Assembly: GCF_002157895.1 (NCBI RefSeq)
Contig: NZ_CP021377.1
Location: 1,860,001 to 1,924,000, forward strand
Origin: Oceanisphaera profunda
GTDB lineage: Bacteria; Pseudomonadota; Gammaproteobacteria; Enterobacterales; Aeromonadaceae
Reading direction: 5' to 3'
DNA: 64,000 nt
In this document: one piece after another, positions 1 to 9,166 of the stretch
Position numbering within the stretch: the first letter of the stretch is position 1
How the letters are laid out: the number at the start of each line of letters is the position of its first letter
The notes under the pieces: model-generated
Seen by the model: only the letters and a program-made list of their open reading frames with translations
Database searches by the model: none
What the model was told of the DNA's origin: nothing
Program-made: the position numbers and the translations under genes

Positions 1-205
1 GCAGCGCGGTCAAAATCTCTCGGCCGGCCTCATCATCTTGTAAATAAAGAGCAACCAGATAAATGCGCTGTTGTGCGGCTGCAATAAGTTCCAACAACCT
101 TTGCTTAAAGCTTTGCGCCGAATACAAAATTTGTATTTGGTCTGCATCCACCGCCAAGCTAGGCAGGCGGTGCAGTAAGGAGCGGTAATGTTGAGCTAAT
201 GGCAT
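1..205 (-). CDS. pssA: CDP-diacylglycerol--serine O-phosphatidyltransferase, N-terminal part (runs off the left edge)
   Basis: The first 68 codons of a gene read leftward from an ATG at 203-205 and continue out of the window. The translation resembles the N-terminus of enterobacterial PssA, with a run like 'RIYLVALYLQDDEAG' matching the start of its first phospholipase-D-like domain. PssA makes phosphatidylserine from CDP-diacylglycerol and serine at the membrane, the committed step to phosphatidylethanolamine. The HKD catalytic motifs lie outside the window, so activity cannot be judged. The call rests on similarity recalled from the E. coli protein; another HKD-family enzyme is the main alternative. 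Confidence 0.75.
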   Translation of the reverse strand, partial: MPLAQHYRSLLHRLPSLAVDADQIQILYSAQSFKQRLLELIAAAQQRIYLVALYLQDDEAGREILTAL

Positions 206-313
206 AAGTAGATCCGGTTAATGAATTGTCGCTCAAGACCATACTCAAGCGACAATATACACGGGCAGTTTAGCGAATTTTAGCAAACGGCGGCAAATGA
301 CAGCGTGCTCACT

Positions 314-2104
314 TTATAGGGCGCGCGTTGCCTGCTCCAGCCAAATCAGATCTGTCCCACTTAATTGCGGGCTAATTTTAGCCCACACTTGGGCGTGATA
401 CTGATTAAGCCAATCAATGTGCTTCGGCTCAAGCCAAGCAGTATCCACTAAACGACGGTCGAAGGGCACAAAGGTCAGCGTTTCTAAGGCGAACATCGGA
501 ATATCCCCGCCTATGTTGGCTGGCTGCACCACTTGTAGGTTTTCACAACGAATCCCAAAGGCATCTTCCCGATAATAACCGGGCTCGTTAGACACTATCA
601 TGCCGGTAGTCAGCGCAGTTTGGCTGCCTTTGGGTGAAATGCGCTGCGGGCCTTCGTGCACGCTTAAGTAATGGCCCACCCCATGGCCGGTGCCGTGATC
701 GAAGTTATAGCCTTCTTGCCACAAGGGCTGGCGCGCTAATACATCAAGCTGTTGGCCACAGGTGCCGGCCGGAAAACGCGCGGACGCTAAGTCCATATGG
801 CCGCGCAGCACCAGCGTAAACAGCTTCTTCATTTCCGCATTAGGCGTGCCGACCGCCACGGTGCGGGTAATATCGGTGGTGCCATCCAGATACTGGCCGC
901 CAGAGTCCACTAAGTAAATAGCATCTTGACCTAAGCGGCGCGGCGTACCGTTGTCATGACGATAATGACACATGGCGGCATTAGGGCCTAAGGCAGAGAT
1001 AGTACTAAAGCTGGGCTCTACAAACTCATCGTTGGCGGCACGGAACTGTTCTAGTTTGTCGGCCAAACTGCCTTCGTCTTCCAGCTCGGGGTTAGCTTGG
1101 CTAACGCGGGCATCTAACCAAGCTAAGAAACGGCATATGGCGGCACCATCACGCAGATGGGCGGCGCGACTGCCGTTTACTTCTACCGGATTCTTGCAGG
1201 CTTTAGGCAGCATGCAAGGGTCATCGGCATAGACTAACTCGGCGCCGGCTTCACTTAAGGTGAGTGCGCTCCACGCGTTAGCGGTGGTGGGATCAAGTTG
1301 CACCCGTGCGCTTTTATTACCCAATGCTGTGAGCGCCGCTGTGAGCTCGGCTACCGGATGCAAGGTAACGTCGGAGCCGCTGTGGGCGCTTAAGTCTAAA
1401 TCGGCAAACTTAGCGGGATCGGCAAATAATTGCACGCTACCATCTTGATGCAATAAGGCAAAACTCAGCACCACCGGCAAGCAGTCGATATCGCGACCGC
1501 GGATATTCAGTAGCCAGTTAATGGGCTCCGCTTGGGTGAATAATTGCGCATCTATATTCGCTGCTGCTAAATCTTGGGCGATGCGGCTGCGCTTAGCTTC
1601 GCTGTGCTGGCCGCTGTAGTCTTGGCTAAGCAACAGTGCCGGATTAGTACCGGGTTGCGGGCGGTCGTGCCACTGAGCATCAATTAAGTTCTCACTTACT
1701 GGCACCAGCGAGATACCTTGTTCCGCCAGCTTAGGCTCGGCATTTTCATACCACTGCTGGCTGTGTAAATGCGCGTCAAAGCCCACGCTATCTCCGTTAC
1801 GCAGTTGGCTGAGTAGCCAATCGAGATAGGGCTCGCTAATAAGATGATGATAATTAAATAAGCTCGCGGGAGCTTGTTGGCGCACTTGTACCGTATAGCG
1901 CCCATCCACAAACAGGGCGGCCTGTTCGGCTAACACTACGCAAGCTCCGGCGGAGCCCGTAAAGCCGGTCAGCCACGCCAAGCGCTCCGCGTAGGGCGGA
2001 ATATATTCACCCAGATGTTCGTCATCGTGGGGCACAATAAAGGCCTGCAGATTTTGGTCGGCCATGGCATGGCGAATCGCTGCGAGGCGCTGAGCGTGTG
2101 ACAT
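314..2104 (-). CDS. Xaa-Pro aminopeptidase, three-domain M24B type (596 aa)
   Basis: This is a cytosolic metallopeptidase that removes an N-terminal residue preceding proline. It has two creatinase-like N-terminal domains (about 1-130 and 160-310), a pita-bread M24 catalytic domain (about 310-530) and the extra C-terminal M24 region found in the long, eukaryote-like aminopeptidase P family. The expected two-metal ligands are visible: D400 in 'LVDSGG', D411 in 'TTDITRT', H474 in 'HGTGHGVGH', E507 in 'SNEPGYY' and E521 in 'RCENL'. The length of about 600 aa fits this long family and is larger than E. coli PepP (about 440 aa), so no symbol is given. AAGGAG lies five bases before the chosen ATG. 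It is monocistronic, with a repeat-rich intergenic region upstream. Confidence 0.93.
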   Translation of the reverse strand: MSHAQRLAAIRHAMADQNLQAFIVPHDDEHLGEYIPPYAERLAWLTGFTGSAGACVVLAEQAALFVDGRYTVQVRQQAPASLFNYHHLISEPYLDWLLSQLRNGDSVGFDAHLHSQQWYENAEPKLAEQGISLVPVSENLIDAQWHDRPQPGTNPALLLSQDYSGQHSEAKRSRIAQDLAAANIDAQLFTQAEPINWLLNIRGRDIDCLPVVLSFALLHQDGSVQLFADPAKFADLDLSAHSGSDVTLHPVAELTAALTALGNKSARVQLDPTTANAWSALTLSEAGAELVYADDPCMLPKACKNPVEVNGSRAAHLRDGAAICRFLAWLDARVSQANPELEDEGSLADKLEQFRAANDEFVEPSFSTISALGPNAAMCHYRHDNGTPRRLGQDAIYLVDSGGQYLDGTTDITRTVAVGTPNAEMKKLFTLVLRGHMDLASARFPAGTCGQQLDVLARQPLWQEGYNFDHGTGHGVGHYLSVHEGPQRISPKGSQTALTTGMIVSNEPGYYREDAFGIRCENLQVVQPANIGGDIPMFALETLTFVPFDRRLVDTAWLEPKHIDWLNQYHAQVWAKISPQLSGTDLIWLEQATRAL

Positions 2105-2559
2105 TAGGGCTCCTTAATGAGAATGCAGTAATGGCGCGAGGCGCCTTGGCTAACGGTAAGCTAACCGTTAACTAACCGTAAGTTAAGTAGTAAGGCGACG
2201 GTGAGCTATTGGCGGTCAGCTACAGACTATAGCAAAACCTAAATCACAGCGGTAAGGCTTGCGCCGCACCATAGGGCGATATTTTGTAGCCCGTCCGTCT
2301 CTTTAATAAAGAGGACTTCGGCGGTCCCGTCTCAGCGGGAATGTATTTTAAAACTATTCTGCTTCGCAGAACTTGCAGCTAAAGCGCAAGACTACAAAGT
2401 ACCTGATTACGTAAGAACCTCCGCCATAATGTACCCTGTTTCGCTTGTCACTTTTGCTTGGGTCTAATCTCGGCTCTTACCATCAAGATCTCTTTCAGAT
2501 CTGATCTCTATTTTTCTGTGGATTCGGTATTCTTCCGCTGCGAAAAATCTTTAATCTCT
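2105..2559. other. 455-bp intergenic region with several dispersed repeats
   Basis: No gene is seen. From left to right it holds imperfect TAACCGT/ACGGTTA repeats at about 2150-2185, a REP-like hairpin preceded by GTAG (2284-2324), a block at about 2402-2435 that recurs near 37639, and a block at about 2492-2545 that recurs near 55245. The DMT transporter stop codon follows at 2560. Confidence 0.6.
2284..2324 (+). repeat. REP-like palindrome preceded by GTAG (copy A)
   Basis: GTAG at 2286-2289 is followed by CCCGTC and a hairpin CTCTTTAATAAAGAG, then GGACTTCGGCGG. The inner part closely matches the element at 37801-37841 read on the other strand, where the outer stem GTGCC/GGCAC is intact. 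Here the outer stem is poorer. Confidence 0.5.
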
Positions 2560-3441
2560 TCATGGTTTAGTTTTGACCTGCTGGATAAGCAGCGCGGTCA
2601 CTATCATTACTAAACCGACTAGGGTGGCGGGGTAAATCTGTTCGCCCACCAAAAAACGTAACAGCAATAATGAGGCGAACGGCGAGATAAAAATTAAGTT
2701 AGAAATTCGCGCCGTGTGCTCGGCATGGCGCAGCGCCAGCAGCCAGAGCACAAAGGCGATGCCCATCTCGAACACGCCCACATAAATCGCACCCAGCCAA
2801 CCTTGCCAGGCGATTAACTGAAAATCCGACCATAGCGCGGTGGCGGCCACCACTAACGGCAGGGCTAATAAGAAGCTCAAAGTGAGGCTGACCAAGGCAT
2901 CGCCTTGATGGCGGGTATTTAAAATCCAATATCCCGCCCACAGTAGCGTAGAAAATAACGCCAACGCCACCCCCAGTGGATCTTCAAAATCAAGACTGAG
3001 TAAGTTGCCTTTAGTGGCAATCACCATGGCCCCTAAATAGCCCAGCACTATGGCTATCCAGTCTTGCTTGCGGATGGTTTGCCCTAAGAAGGGCACCGCC
3101 AGCAGGGTGAGGGTAATCGCCCAAGTGTAATTCAGCGTTTGTGCTTGTTGTGCCGGCAGCCGATCGTAGGCCTGAAACAATACCAAGTAATAGAGGGTAG
3201 GGTTAATCAGCCCCAGCAACAGATAATAGCCCGGATGGGCTTTTAAGCTTTTGGCCAACAAGGGCAGTTTGCCTTGCCAAGCTAAGATGCCGAGCAATAA
3301 CAGCGACGAGGTGACAGTGGCCACCAGCAGTAACTGTGCCGGCGAAAAGTAGCCCAGCGAGAGCTTAAAGGCGGTGGCAACGGTAGACCAACAGGCGACG
3401 GCACCTAGGCCGTAAAGGTAGGCTTTTTTTTGATTTTTCAT
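2560..3441 (-). CDS. EamA/DMT-family transporter (293 aa)
   Basis: This is an integral membrane protein of the drug/metabolite transporter superfamily. The sequence is almost entirely hydrophobic and fits ten membrane helices arranged as two EamA repeats (about 7-140 and 150-288). It keeps the family signatures 'GAVACWSTVATAFKL' near the N-terminus, 'LGYLGAMVIATKG' closing the first repeat and 'PFASLLLLRFLVGEQIY' in the second. The substrate cannot be read from sequence; homologues export amino acids, metabolites or drugs. The start is an ATG with only a weak ribosome binding site. It stands alone, separated from its neighbours by repeat-containing DNA. Confidence 0.85.
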   Translation of the reverse strand: MKNQKKAYLYGLGAVACWSTVATAFKLSLGYFSPAQLLLVATVTSSLLLLGILAWQGKLPLLAKSLKAHPGYYLLLGLINPTLYYLVLFQAYDRLPAQQAQTLNYTWAITLTLLAVPFLGQTIRKQDWIAIVLGYLGAMVIATKGNLLSLDFEDPLGVALALFSTLLWAGYWILNTRHQGDALVSLTLSFLLALPLVVAATALWSDFQLIAWQGWLGAIYVGVFEMGIAFVLWLLALRHAEHTARISNLIFISPFASLLLLRFLVGEQIYPATLVGLVMIVTALLIQQVKTKP

Positions 3442-3534
3442 GGTTGCTTGTTTGTATTTGTCAGTTTTTATATACCAGTTTTTATCTGTTTTTTGATATC
3501 TATCTGTTGGTAAGTCGCTATTGCTATCAAGCGG

Positions 3535-3732
3535 CTATTCAAGCGTCTCAAAAGGGCGTTGTTTTTCTTTTTCTAATACCAACTCTTCCAGTACTTGTAC
3601 TCGCTCGTGCAGCTGCAAATTTTGGGCTGCTAACTGCTCAACGCGTTGTGCTACATCATGGTGGCTGCGGCCTTGGTTTACCATCAGCAAGACGGCGGCG
3701 ATGGCTAACCCTAATAATATTATTCCCAGCAT
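3535..3732 (-). CDS. Small membrane-anchored coiled-coil protein (65 aa), PspB-like in layout
   Basis: I do not recognise a named gene. The product has one N-terminal membrane helix (about residues 2-18, 'LGIILLGLAIAAVLLMV') followed by a charged heptad-rich segment 'VEQLAAQNLQLHERVQVLEELV' shortened here to its key leucines at 34, 41, 48 and 51, suggesting a short coiled coil. This layout resembles phage-shock protein B, but no pspA, pspC or pspF lies nearby. A strong AAGGAG eight bases before the ATG argues that it is translated. It points in the same direction as the DMT transporter gene and lies 93 bp upstream of it. Confidence 0.6.
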   Translation of the reverse strand: MLGIILLGLAIAAVLLMVNQGRSHHDVAQRVEQLAAQNLQLHERVQVLEELVLEKEKQRPFETLE

Positions 3733-3805
3733 CTGGCTGCTCCTTGGTTATTTTTATATAGCGACTTAAGGTAACACGATCTTAGGAAAACCCGACCAAG
3801 ACAGT

Positions 3806-3891
3806 GCCGAACAAGTGGGTACCCTACCAAACCCCACCTGCATTTAGCCCATACATTCTCTAATTCTGTAGTCTCCGCTCACTTGTTCGGC
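3806..3891. repeat. 12-bp perfect inverted repeat enclosing 62 bp
   Basis: GCCGAACAAGTG at 3806-3817 is matched by its exact reverse complement CACTTGTTCGGC at 3880-3891. No ORF is enclosed. It could fold as a long-stem hairpin in RNA or be a small non-autonomous element. No second copy was seen in the window. Confidence 0.5.
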
Positions 3892-3956
3892 GGCCAGCAG
3901 TCGCGGCATCTACGAAGTAATGGGGGGAGACTAACGCGCGTCTGATTTTCAGCTAA

Positions 3957-3985
3957 TAAAAAGGGCTGCAAACGCAGCCCTTTTA
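3957..3985 (-). terminator. Rho-independent terminator of the RND efflux operon
   Basis: An AAAAGGGCTGC stem, AAAC loop and GCAGCCCTTTT return stem lie 34 bp past the permease stop codon. Read on the minus strand, the hairpin is followed by a run of T residues. Confidence 0.85.
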
Positions 3986-4018
3986 TGTTTATTAATTATG
4001 CCGAAAACCTAGCACAAA

Positions 4019-7000
4019 TTAATGGTTATCTACCGTCTTGGGTGCTTGGTCTTCATCAAACACCGGCAGCGGCTTGTGCTGTGAGGCCAAGAAGGTGTAA
4101 ATCACCGGCAACACAAACAGCGTAAACAGCGTACCAATACTCAAGCCCGATACGATAACGATACCCATACCAAAGCGTGAGATAGCACCGGCGCCCACTG
4201 CAAAGAGCAGCGGTACTAAGCCGGCCACCATGGCGGCAGTGGTCATCAAGATGGCGCGTAACCGAATGCGTGCGGCGATGCGAATGGCATCGTGACGGTT
4301 GGCACCGGCAAGCTGCTCTTCTTTGGCCACTTCACACATCAAGATACCGTGCTTGGTGATCACACCGACCAAGGTTATTAGCCCCACCTGAGTATAAATA
4401 TTCATGGTGGCAAGCCCCCATGCCAAGGCAATTAGGGCGCCTGAAATGGCCAGCGGTACCGATACCATAATAACCAAGGGGTCACGCACACTTTCAAACT
4501 GCGATGCCAACACCAAGAAGATGATGAACAAGGCCAGTAAGAAGGTCATGTACAGCGCGCTACCTTCGGTCACAAACTGACGAGCGCCACCTAAGTAGTC
4601 GTGGCTGTAGCCTTTAGGCAGGTTGGCCGACACTTCTTGCTCTAAGAAGTTAATGGCATCACCCATGGATACACCCGGCGTCAGTACCCCACCTATGGTC
4701 GCTGAGTTCAGCTGGTTATAGTGCGGCAAAGAACGAGGCTGTGCTTCCATGGTGATTGACACTAAGTTCGCCAGCGGCACCATGTCGCCATTTTGCGCGC
4801 GCACATAGTAATCATTGATCGAGTCCGGATTAAGGCGATCTTTACGATACACCTGTGGGATCACCTCATAGCTGCGGCCATCTAAGTCCACGCGGTTTAC
4901 GTAGCCATCACTCATCATGGTCGACAGCGTAATGGCGATGTCTTGCATGGTGATGCCATAAGCACCGGCTTTATCTCGATTCACCTTGATTTTCATGGTG
5001 CCGGAGTCAAAGGCCAAGTCCAGCTCGCTATAAACGAACATCGGGCTTTTGCTGATTTTTTGCAGCACATCCGCCGCCACTTCATACAGGCTTTCAAACG
5101 AGTTAGGCGTGGTCAGCACATATTGCACCGGCAAACCGCTTGAGGCACCGGGCAATTCAGGAAACTCAAAGGCACTGATCGCTACTGCAGGAATGGCTTG
5201 CAGCCCTGGAGTCAGTCGGTCGATAACGGCTTTTTGGCCGTCACGCTGGCTCCATGGCTTAAGTACGGCAACCGCCAAACCTTGGTTAGCATTTGGTACA
5301 CCGGCGATGGTCAAAGAGGTGGCTAAGCCATCTTCTTTATTGAGCACATCAACTGCCTTAAGCATGTTGTTTTCGATGTAATCCAGGTTGGCCGAGTTAG
5401 GCGCTTTGGCCATCATCAAGAAGGCACCTTTATCTTCACTCGGTGCCAGCTCACTAGGAATAAAGCTAAACAACACTGGCATAGAAGCGAAAACTAACAC
5501 CGCAAAGGCAATCACCACCGCGCGCTTCGCCAACACTGCATCTAACATGCGGGAATAGTTGTGGGTCAGCTTATCTAGGGTAGTTTCTACGGTACGTTCG
5601 AAGCGATTAGGATTGGTGTGCGGTTTTAATAACTTAGAGCACATCATAGGAGACAGCGTTAACGCCACTATTCCTGAGATAAATACCGCTCCCGCCAGTG
5701 TTAACGCAAACTCTTTAAACAGCGAGCCGGTAACACCGTCCATCAAGGCGATAGGCGCATACACGGCCGCCAAGGTGATGGTCATGGTAATAACCGGCAC
5801 TGCTATCTCACGGGTACCAATAATGGCGGCCCGATACGGCTCTTCCCCAGCTTTGATATGCCGGTCTACGTTTTCTACCACTACGATGGCGTCATCCACC
5901 ACCAAGCCGATGGCGAGTACCATGGCCAGTAGCGTCATCAAGTTAATACTAAAGCCAAAGGCGCTCATCAGTATCGCCACACCAATCAGTGATAACGGGA
6001 TGGTGATGATCGGAATAAGCACCGCACGAAACGAGCCTAAGAACAGAGTGATCACGATAACAACGATTAATGACGCTTCCAGTATGGTTTTAATTACCTC
6101 ACTGATCGACTCGTTAATGGCGTCGGTGGCGTCGTACAACAGCTTCATTTTGATGGTATCAGGCATGTTGCTTTCAAGCTCAGGCAACATGTTACGCACG
6201 TTTTCTGCCACGCTCAGCGGGTTAGCAGAAGGCGTAGGGTCAACACCTATTACTACTGCAGGTTTACCGTCTGCCAGCGCGCGTACTACGTCGTGACTTC
6301 TTTCCAGTGACACTTGAGCAATATCGCGCAGGCGCACCACCCCATCATCGCGAGTGGCGACCACCAAGGATTCTAGCTGTTCGGGGTTTTCTATTTGGGT
6401 GTTGATATCACTGTTGTAGACCATGAAATAGCCAGTGACCTGACCGGCGGCCGCTTGGAAGTTGTTCGCCTGTAATACCGACAAGACTTCCGGCGCGGTG
6501 AGCTTGTGGCCCGCCATGCGCAGCGGATCTAACCAAATACGCAGTGCAAACTTAGCACCACCAAATAGGTTGATCTTGGCCACCCCATCTACCGAGTAAA
6601 ACTGCGGCCGTATTACGCGCTCTAAATAGTCGTTGATCTGAGGGGCACTCAGCTCGTCACTACTAAAGGCGATATACATGATGGAAGTAGAAGCACCGGT
6701 AGTCATTTCTAGGCTGGGATCTTCTGCCTCGCGCGGTAGCTGGGATCGCACCGAGTTCACTCTGGCTAAAATATCCGCCAGCGCGGCATTAGAGTCGGTG
6801 TTCAGCTTCATTTGCACGGTAATACTTGAGCTGCCGTTACGACTGCTCGAACTCATAAAGTCGATATTATCGGCCTGAGCAATGGCTTGCTCTAGGGGCT
6901 GAGTAATAAAGCCCTGAATCAGATCAGAGCTGGCACCGAAGTAACCGGTACTCACGGTGATCACGGTATTGGTCATTTCTGGGTATTCACGCACCTGCAT

Positions 7001-7093
7001 TTTTTGCAGCGCTTGCAACCCGAGCAGCACGATAAGCAAGCTTATCGATATCGCCAGCACCGGTCGCTTAATAAAAATATCAGTAAAACGCAT
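4019..7093 (-). CDS. RND-family multidrug efflux permease (1024 aa)
   Basis: This is the inner-membrane proton/drug antiporter of a tripartite efflux pump. The length and repeats are typical of the HAE1/AcrB-like family: a first membrane helix at about 10-30, large periplasmic loops, and central helices at about 335-480. The proton-relay acidic pair in TM4 is present as D400-D401 in 'GLVVDDAIVVVENV', and the family motif 'GFSINLMTLLAMVLAIG' precedes it. The C-terminal half keeps 'GLITLVGVITKHGILM'. The adaptor gene lies 12 bp upstream on the same strand, so they form an operon; no outer-membrane factor gene is linked, so a TolC-type channel encoded elsewhere is presumably used. Substrate range is unknown. 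Confidence 0.95.
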   Translation of the reverse strand: MRFTDIFIKRPVLAISISLLIVLLGLQALQKMQVREYPEMTNTVITVSTGYFGASSDLIQGFITQPLEQAIAQADNIDFMSSSSRNGSSSITVQMKLNTDSNAALADILARVNSVRSQLPREAEDPSLEMTTGASTSIMYIAFSSDELSAPQINDYLERVIRPQFYSVDGVAKINLFGGAKFALRIWLDPLRMAGHKLTAPEVLSVLQANNFQAAAGQVTGYFMVYNSDINTQIENPEQLESLVVATRDDGVVRLRDIAQVSLERSHDVVRALADGKPAVVIGVDPTPSANPLSVAENVRNMLPELESNMPDTIKMKLLYDATDAINESISEVIKTILEASLIVVIVITLFLGSFRAVLIPIITIPLSLIGVAILMSAFGFSINLMTLLAMVLAIGLVVDDAIVVVENVDRHIKAGEEPYRAAIIGTREIAVPVITMTITLAAVYAPIALMDGVTGSLFKEFALTLAGAVFISGIVALTLSPMMCSKLLKPHTNPNRFERTVETTLDKLTHNYSRMLDAVLAKRAVVIAFAVLVFASMPVLFSFIPSELAPSEDKGAFLMMAKAPNSANLDYIENNMLKAVDVLNKEDGLATSLTIAGVPNANQGLAVAVLKPWSQRDGQKAVIDRLTPGLQAIPAVAISAFEFPELPGASSGLPVQYVLTTPNSFESLYEVAADVLQKISKSPMFVYSELDLAFDSGTMKIKVNRDKAGAYGITMQDIAITLSTMMSDGYVNRVDLDGRSYEVIPQVYRKDRLNPDSINDYYVRAQNGDMVPLANLVSITMEAQPRSLPHYNQLNSATIGGVLTPGVSMGDAINFLEQEVSANLPKGYSHDYLGGARQFVTEGSALYMTFLLALFIIFLVLASQFESVRDPLVIMVSVPLAISGALIALAWGLATMNIYTQVGLITLVGVITKHGILMCEVAKEEQLAGANRHDAIRIAARIRLRAILMTTAAMVAGLVPLLFAVGAGAISRFGMGIVIVSGLSIGTLFTLFVLPVIYTFLASQHKPLPVFDEDQAPKTVDNH

Positions 7094-7105
7094 CAGATTC
7101 TCCGC

Positions 7106-8257
7106 TTACAGCTGGGGCGCTGACGCTGGGGTGTCCAGCGCATCGTTTTCTACTGGCTTCACATGACTGCCGTTAGACAAACGCACCTGACCCGAGGTCA
7201 CGATCACTTCGCCAGCTTTTAGGCCTTTAACTACGCGGGCATAATCATCCTCACGCTCGGCCACTTCTACTACTCGTTGTTTTGCTACCAGCACCGGCTC
7301 GGCGTCTTTGTTCGCGTCTGCCTGCTCTTTGCCTGCTTCTGGCTGCTGCTCTTCAACTACATACACAGTTTGGCCGTAGAGAGTGAAGTTAATGGCTTGC
7401 TGTGGCACCAAAATCTGCGCGGTTTGCGTCGGCAGCTGTACGTCCAACTTGGCAAACATGCCGGAACGCAACTTACCATCTTGGTTAGGAATACTGGCTT
7501 GCACCTGCACTACACCGGACTCAGGATTAATTTGCGGCTCAATGGCGGTGATCTCACCTTCAAATGGCGTAGTTGGGTAAGCATCGACAAAAATATTCAA
7601 CGACTGGCCTACGGCGATATCTGCGATACGGGTTTGCGGAATGGTAAAGCGAATGCGGAACTGGCTGATATCTTCTAAACGGGCAATATCGGAACCTGCA
7701 TTCAGATACTGACCGAGATAAGCATTACGAATACCCATCACGCCATCGAACGGCGCGCGTATGGTACGACGAGCAATGGTTGCTTTCAGCGAGTCTACTT
7801 GGCCGATCAGTTCTTGATAATTAGCTTGAGCATCATCTAACTGGCCTTGAGAAACTGAGCCACGGGCCAGCAGCTGGCGGGTTCGCTTTAAGTTGGCCTG
7901 TACCGAAGGCACGCGGCCTTGAGTACTGCGCAGGTTGGCTTTTTCTACGTCGGCATCCAGTTCGAGCAAAATATCACCGGCTTTTACTTTCTGGCCGGAC
8001 TCAAAATGAATGGCGCGCACAATACCCGTCGCTTCGTTGCTGATATTGATGCCTTGGATCGGCTCAATAAAACCGATGGCAGCAATACGCGGCGTCCAAT
8101 CTTTGGGGGTAATCTCAGTGGTGGTCACCGGAAAGCTAGGTACCGGCATGTTGGCGAAGTATTCGCCCATCATCTTTTGTTTAAATAAGTTAAAGCCGAT
8201 GACGCTGCCGAAAATAAGCACTACCAGCAACAACATGGACAATGTCCATTTTTTCAT
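7106..8257 (-). CDS. RND efflux periplasmic adaptor (membrane fusion protein, 383 aa)
   Basis: This protein bridges the inner-membrane permease and an outer-membrane channel. It starts with a membrane anchor (about 7-25), followed by a lipoyl-like segment 'GFIEPIQGINISNEATGIV', an alpha-hairpin with 'VQANLKRTRQLLARGSVSQGQLD', the second lipoyl half 'RRTIRAPFDGVMGIRN', and beta-barrel and membrane-proximal domains. This order is standard for HlyD/AcrA-family adaptors. There is no lipobox cysteine, so it is probably anchored by the N-terminal helix. GGGAG lies eight bases before the ATG. It is the first gene of the pump operon, and the TetR gene lies just upstream in the same orientation. Confidence 0.94.
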   Translation of the reverse strand: MKKWTLSMLLLVVLIFGSVIGFNLFKQKMMGEYFANMPVPSFPVTTTEITPKDWTPRIAAIGFIEPIQGINISNEATGIVRAIHFESGQKVKAGDILLELDADVEKANLRSTQGRVPSVQANLKRTRQLLARGSVSQGQLDDAQANYQELIGQVDSLKATIARRTIRAPFDGVMGIRNAYLGQYLNAGSDIARLEDISQFRIRFTIPQTRIADIAVGQSLNIFVDAYPTTPFEGEITAIEPQINPESGVVQVQASIPNQDGKLRSGMFAKLDVQLPTQTAQILVPQQAINFTLYGQTVYVVEEQQPEAGKEQADANKDAEPVLVAKQRVVEVAEREDDYARVVKGLKAGEVIVTSGQVRLSNGSHVKPVENDALDTPASAPQL

Positions 8258-8286
8258 TAGTCTACTCCCGCAACTTTTATAAGATA

Positions 8287-8853
8287 TTAACGTTTAAGAA
8301 TGGCGTTCCAGCTCGCATCAAGCAGCTGTTCATATATGTCATTATTGAGCTCAATACAGCCTTTGGTGCACTTCTGGATCAGTAACATAAGGTTCTCAAG
8401 CGCTAAAAAGCCGAGTAACTCAGCGGGCAAATCGCGAAACAGCCCCTTGACTCGGCCACACTCGAAAAACTCATGCACTGGCTTAAAGTAGCGTTCATCC
8501 ATTAGCCGTTCTTCTTCTCGGTTAAATAACGGAGAAGCTTCATACTGCACCCGATAACACAGGCTATCGGGGCTCGCTTGCAGATAGTGCATAGTGTTGA
8601 GCCAGAGCTGGCGAAACTGAGCGTAACTGGGCTCCTCGGCATCGACATTTTGCAGTATAGCGGTTGCCGCATCACGTAATCGTTCTTCGTGTACACAGCG
8701 TAATAAGGTTTCTTTATCAGAAAAATAGCGGTAGATGGTACCGGTCGCAACATTGGCGCGTGTTGCCACTTGTTGCATCGAAATACCGTGAAAGCCGCGT
8801 TGGGCAATCAAAGCTTCCGCTGAGCTTAGAATACGCTCGCGTTTATCGGGCAT
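8287..8853 (-). CDS. TetR/AcrR-family transcriptional repressor, probable regulator of the RND pump (188 aa)
   Basis: The N-terminus ('KRERILSSAEALIAQRGF', 'VATGTIYRYFSDKETLL', about residues 3-50) is a classic TetR helix-turn-helix; the rest is an all-helical ligand and dimer domain. I start it at the ATG at 8851-8853, whose product begins MPDKRERI. An earlier in-frame ATG at 8896-8898 would place the start inside the perfect operator palindrome at 8883-8902. The gene ends only 29 bp before the adaptor start and is probably the first gene of one transcription unit with the pump, giving autoregulation. The effector is unknown. Confidence 0.9.
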   Translation of the reverse strand: MPDKRERILSSAEALIAQRGFHGISMQQVATRANVATGTIYRYFSDKETLLRCVHEERLRDAATAILQNVDAEEPSYAQFRQLWLNTMHYLQASPDSLCYRVQYEASPLFNREEERLMDERYFKPVHEFFECGRVKGLFRDLPAELLGFLALENLMLLIQKCTKGCIELNNDIYEQLLDASWNAILKR

Positions 8854-8882
8854 TAGGGTCACCGCATACAGTATAAAAGTGT

Positions 8883-8902
8883 ATGAATGAACGTTCATTC
8901 AT
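8883..8902. promoter_or_regulatory. Perfect 20-bp palindrome, probable TetR operator
   Basis: ATGAATGAAC is followed immediately by its reverse complement GTTCATTCAT, centred between 8892 and 8893, 30 bp upstream of the tetR start. TGAATGA/TCATTCA half-sites are typical of AcrR-type repressors, so self-repression of the tetR-pump unit is the natural reading. Confidence 0.75.
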
Positions 8903-9041
8903 TCTGGAAGATTTTAGGTCTTTTCTTTGGTAAGTCAATCGTTCAACGCAGCGCAGATGCACCCCATATTCGCGAGCTCGCAGAGAAAATCAGCAGCTTG
9001 ATGATAAAATCACCAACTAAGGCTTTATTGTGAAATAGTGC

Positions 9042-9070
9042 TGGACAAGAAGAGGGTGGAGTCTTAATAT
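9042..9070 (+). promoter_or_regulatory. Sigma70-type promoter of the tRNA operon
   Basis: TGGACA (9042-9047) and TAATAT (9065-9070) are separated by 17 bp and lie 20 bp before the first tRNA. The following bases are GC-rich (CTGCGTCGTCC), as in stringently controlled stable-RNA promoters. Confidence 0.7.
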
Positions 9071-9089
9071 CTGCGTCGTCCGAATGTGA

Positions 9090-9166
<77 letters not shown>

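Noticed and set aside
5559-6296. 245-aa plus-strand frame within the RND permease gene
   Set aside because: It is antisense to conserved efflux permease sequence, is rich in Ser/Thr/Ile and has no ribosome binding site or neighbour.
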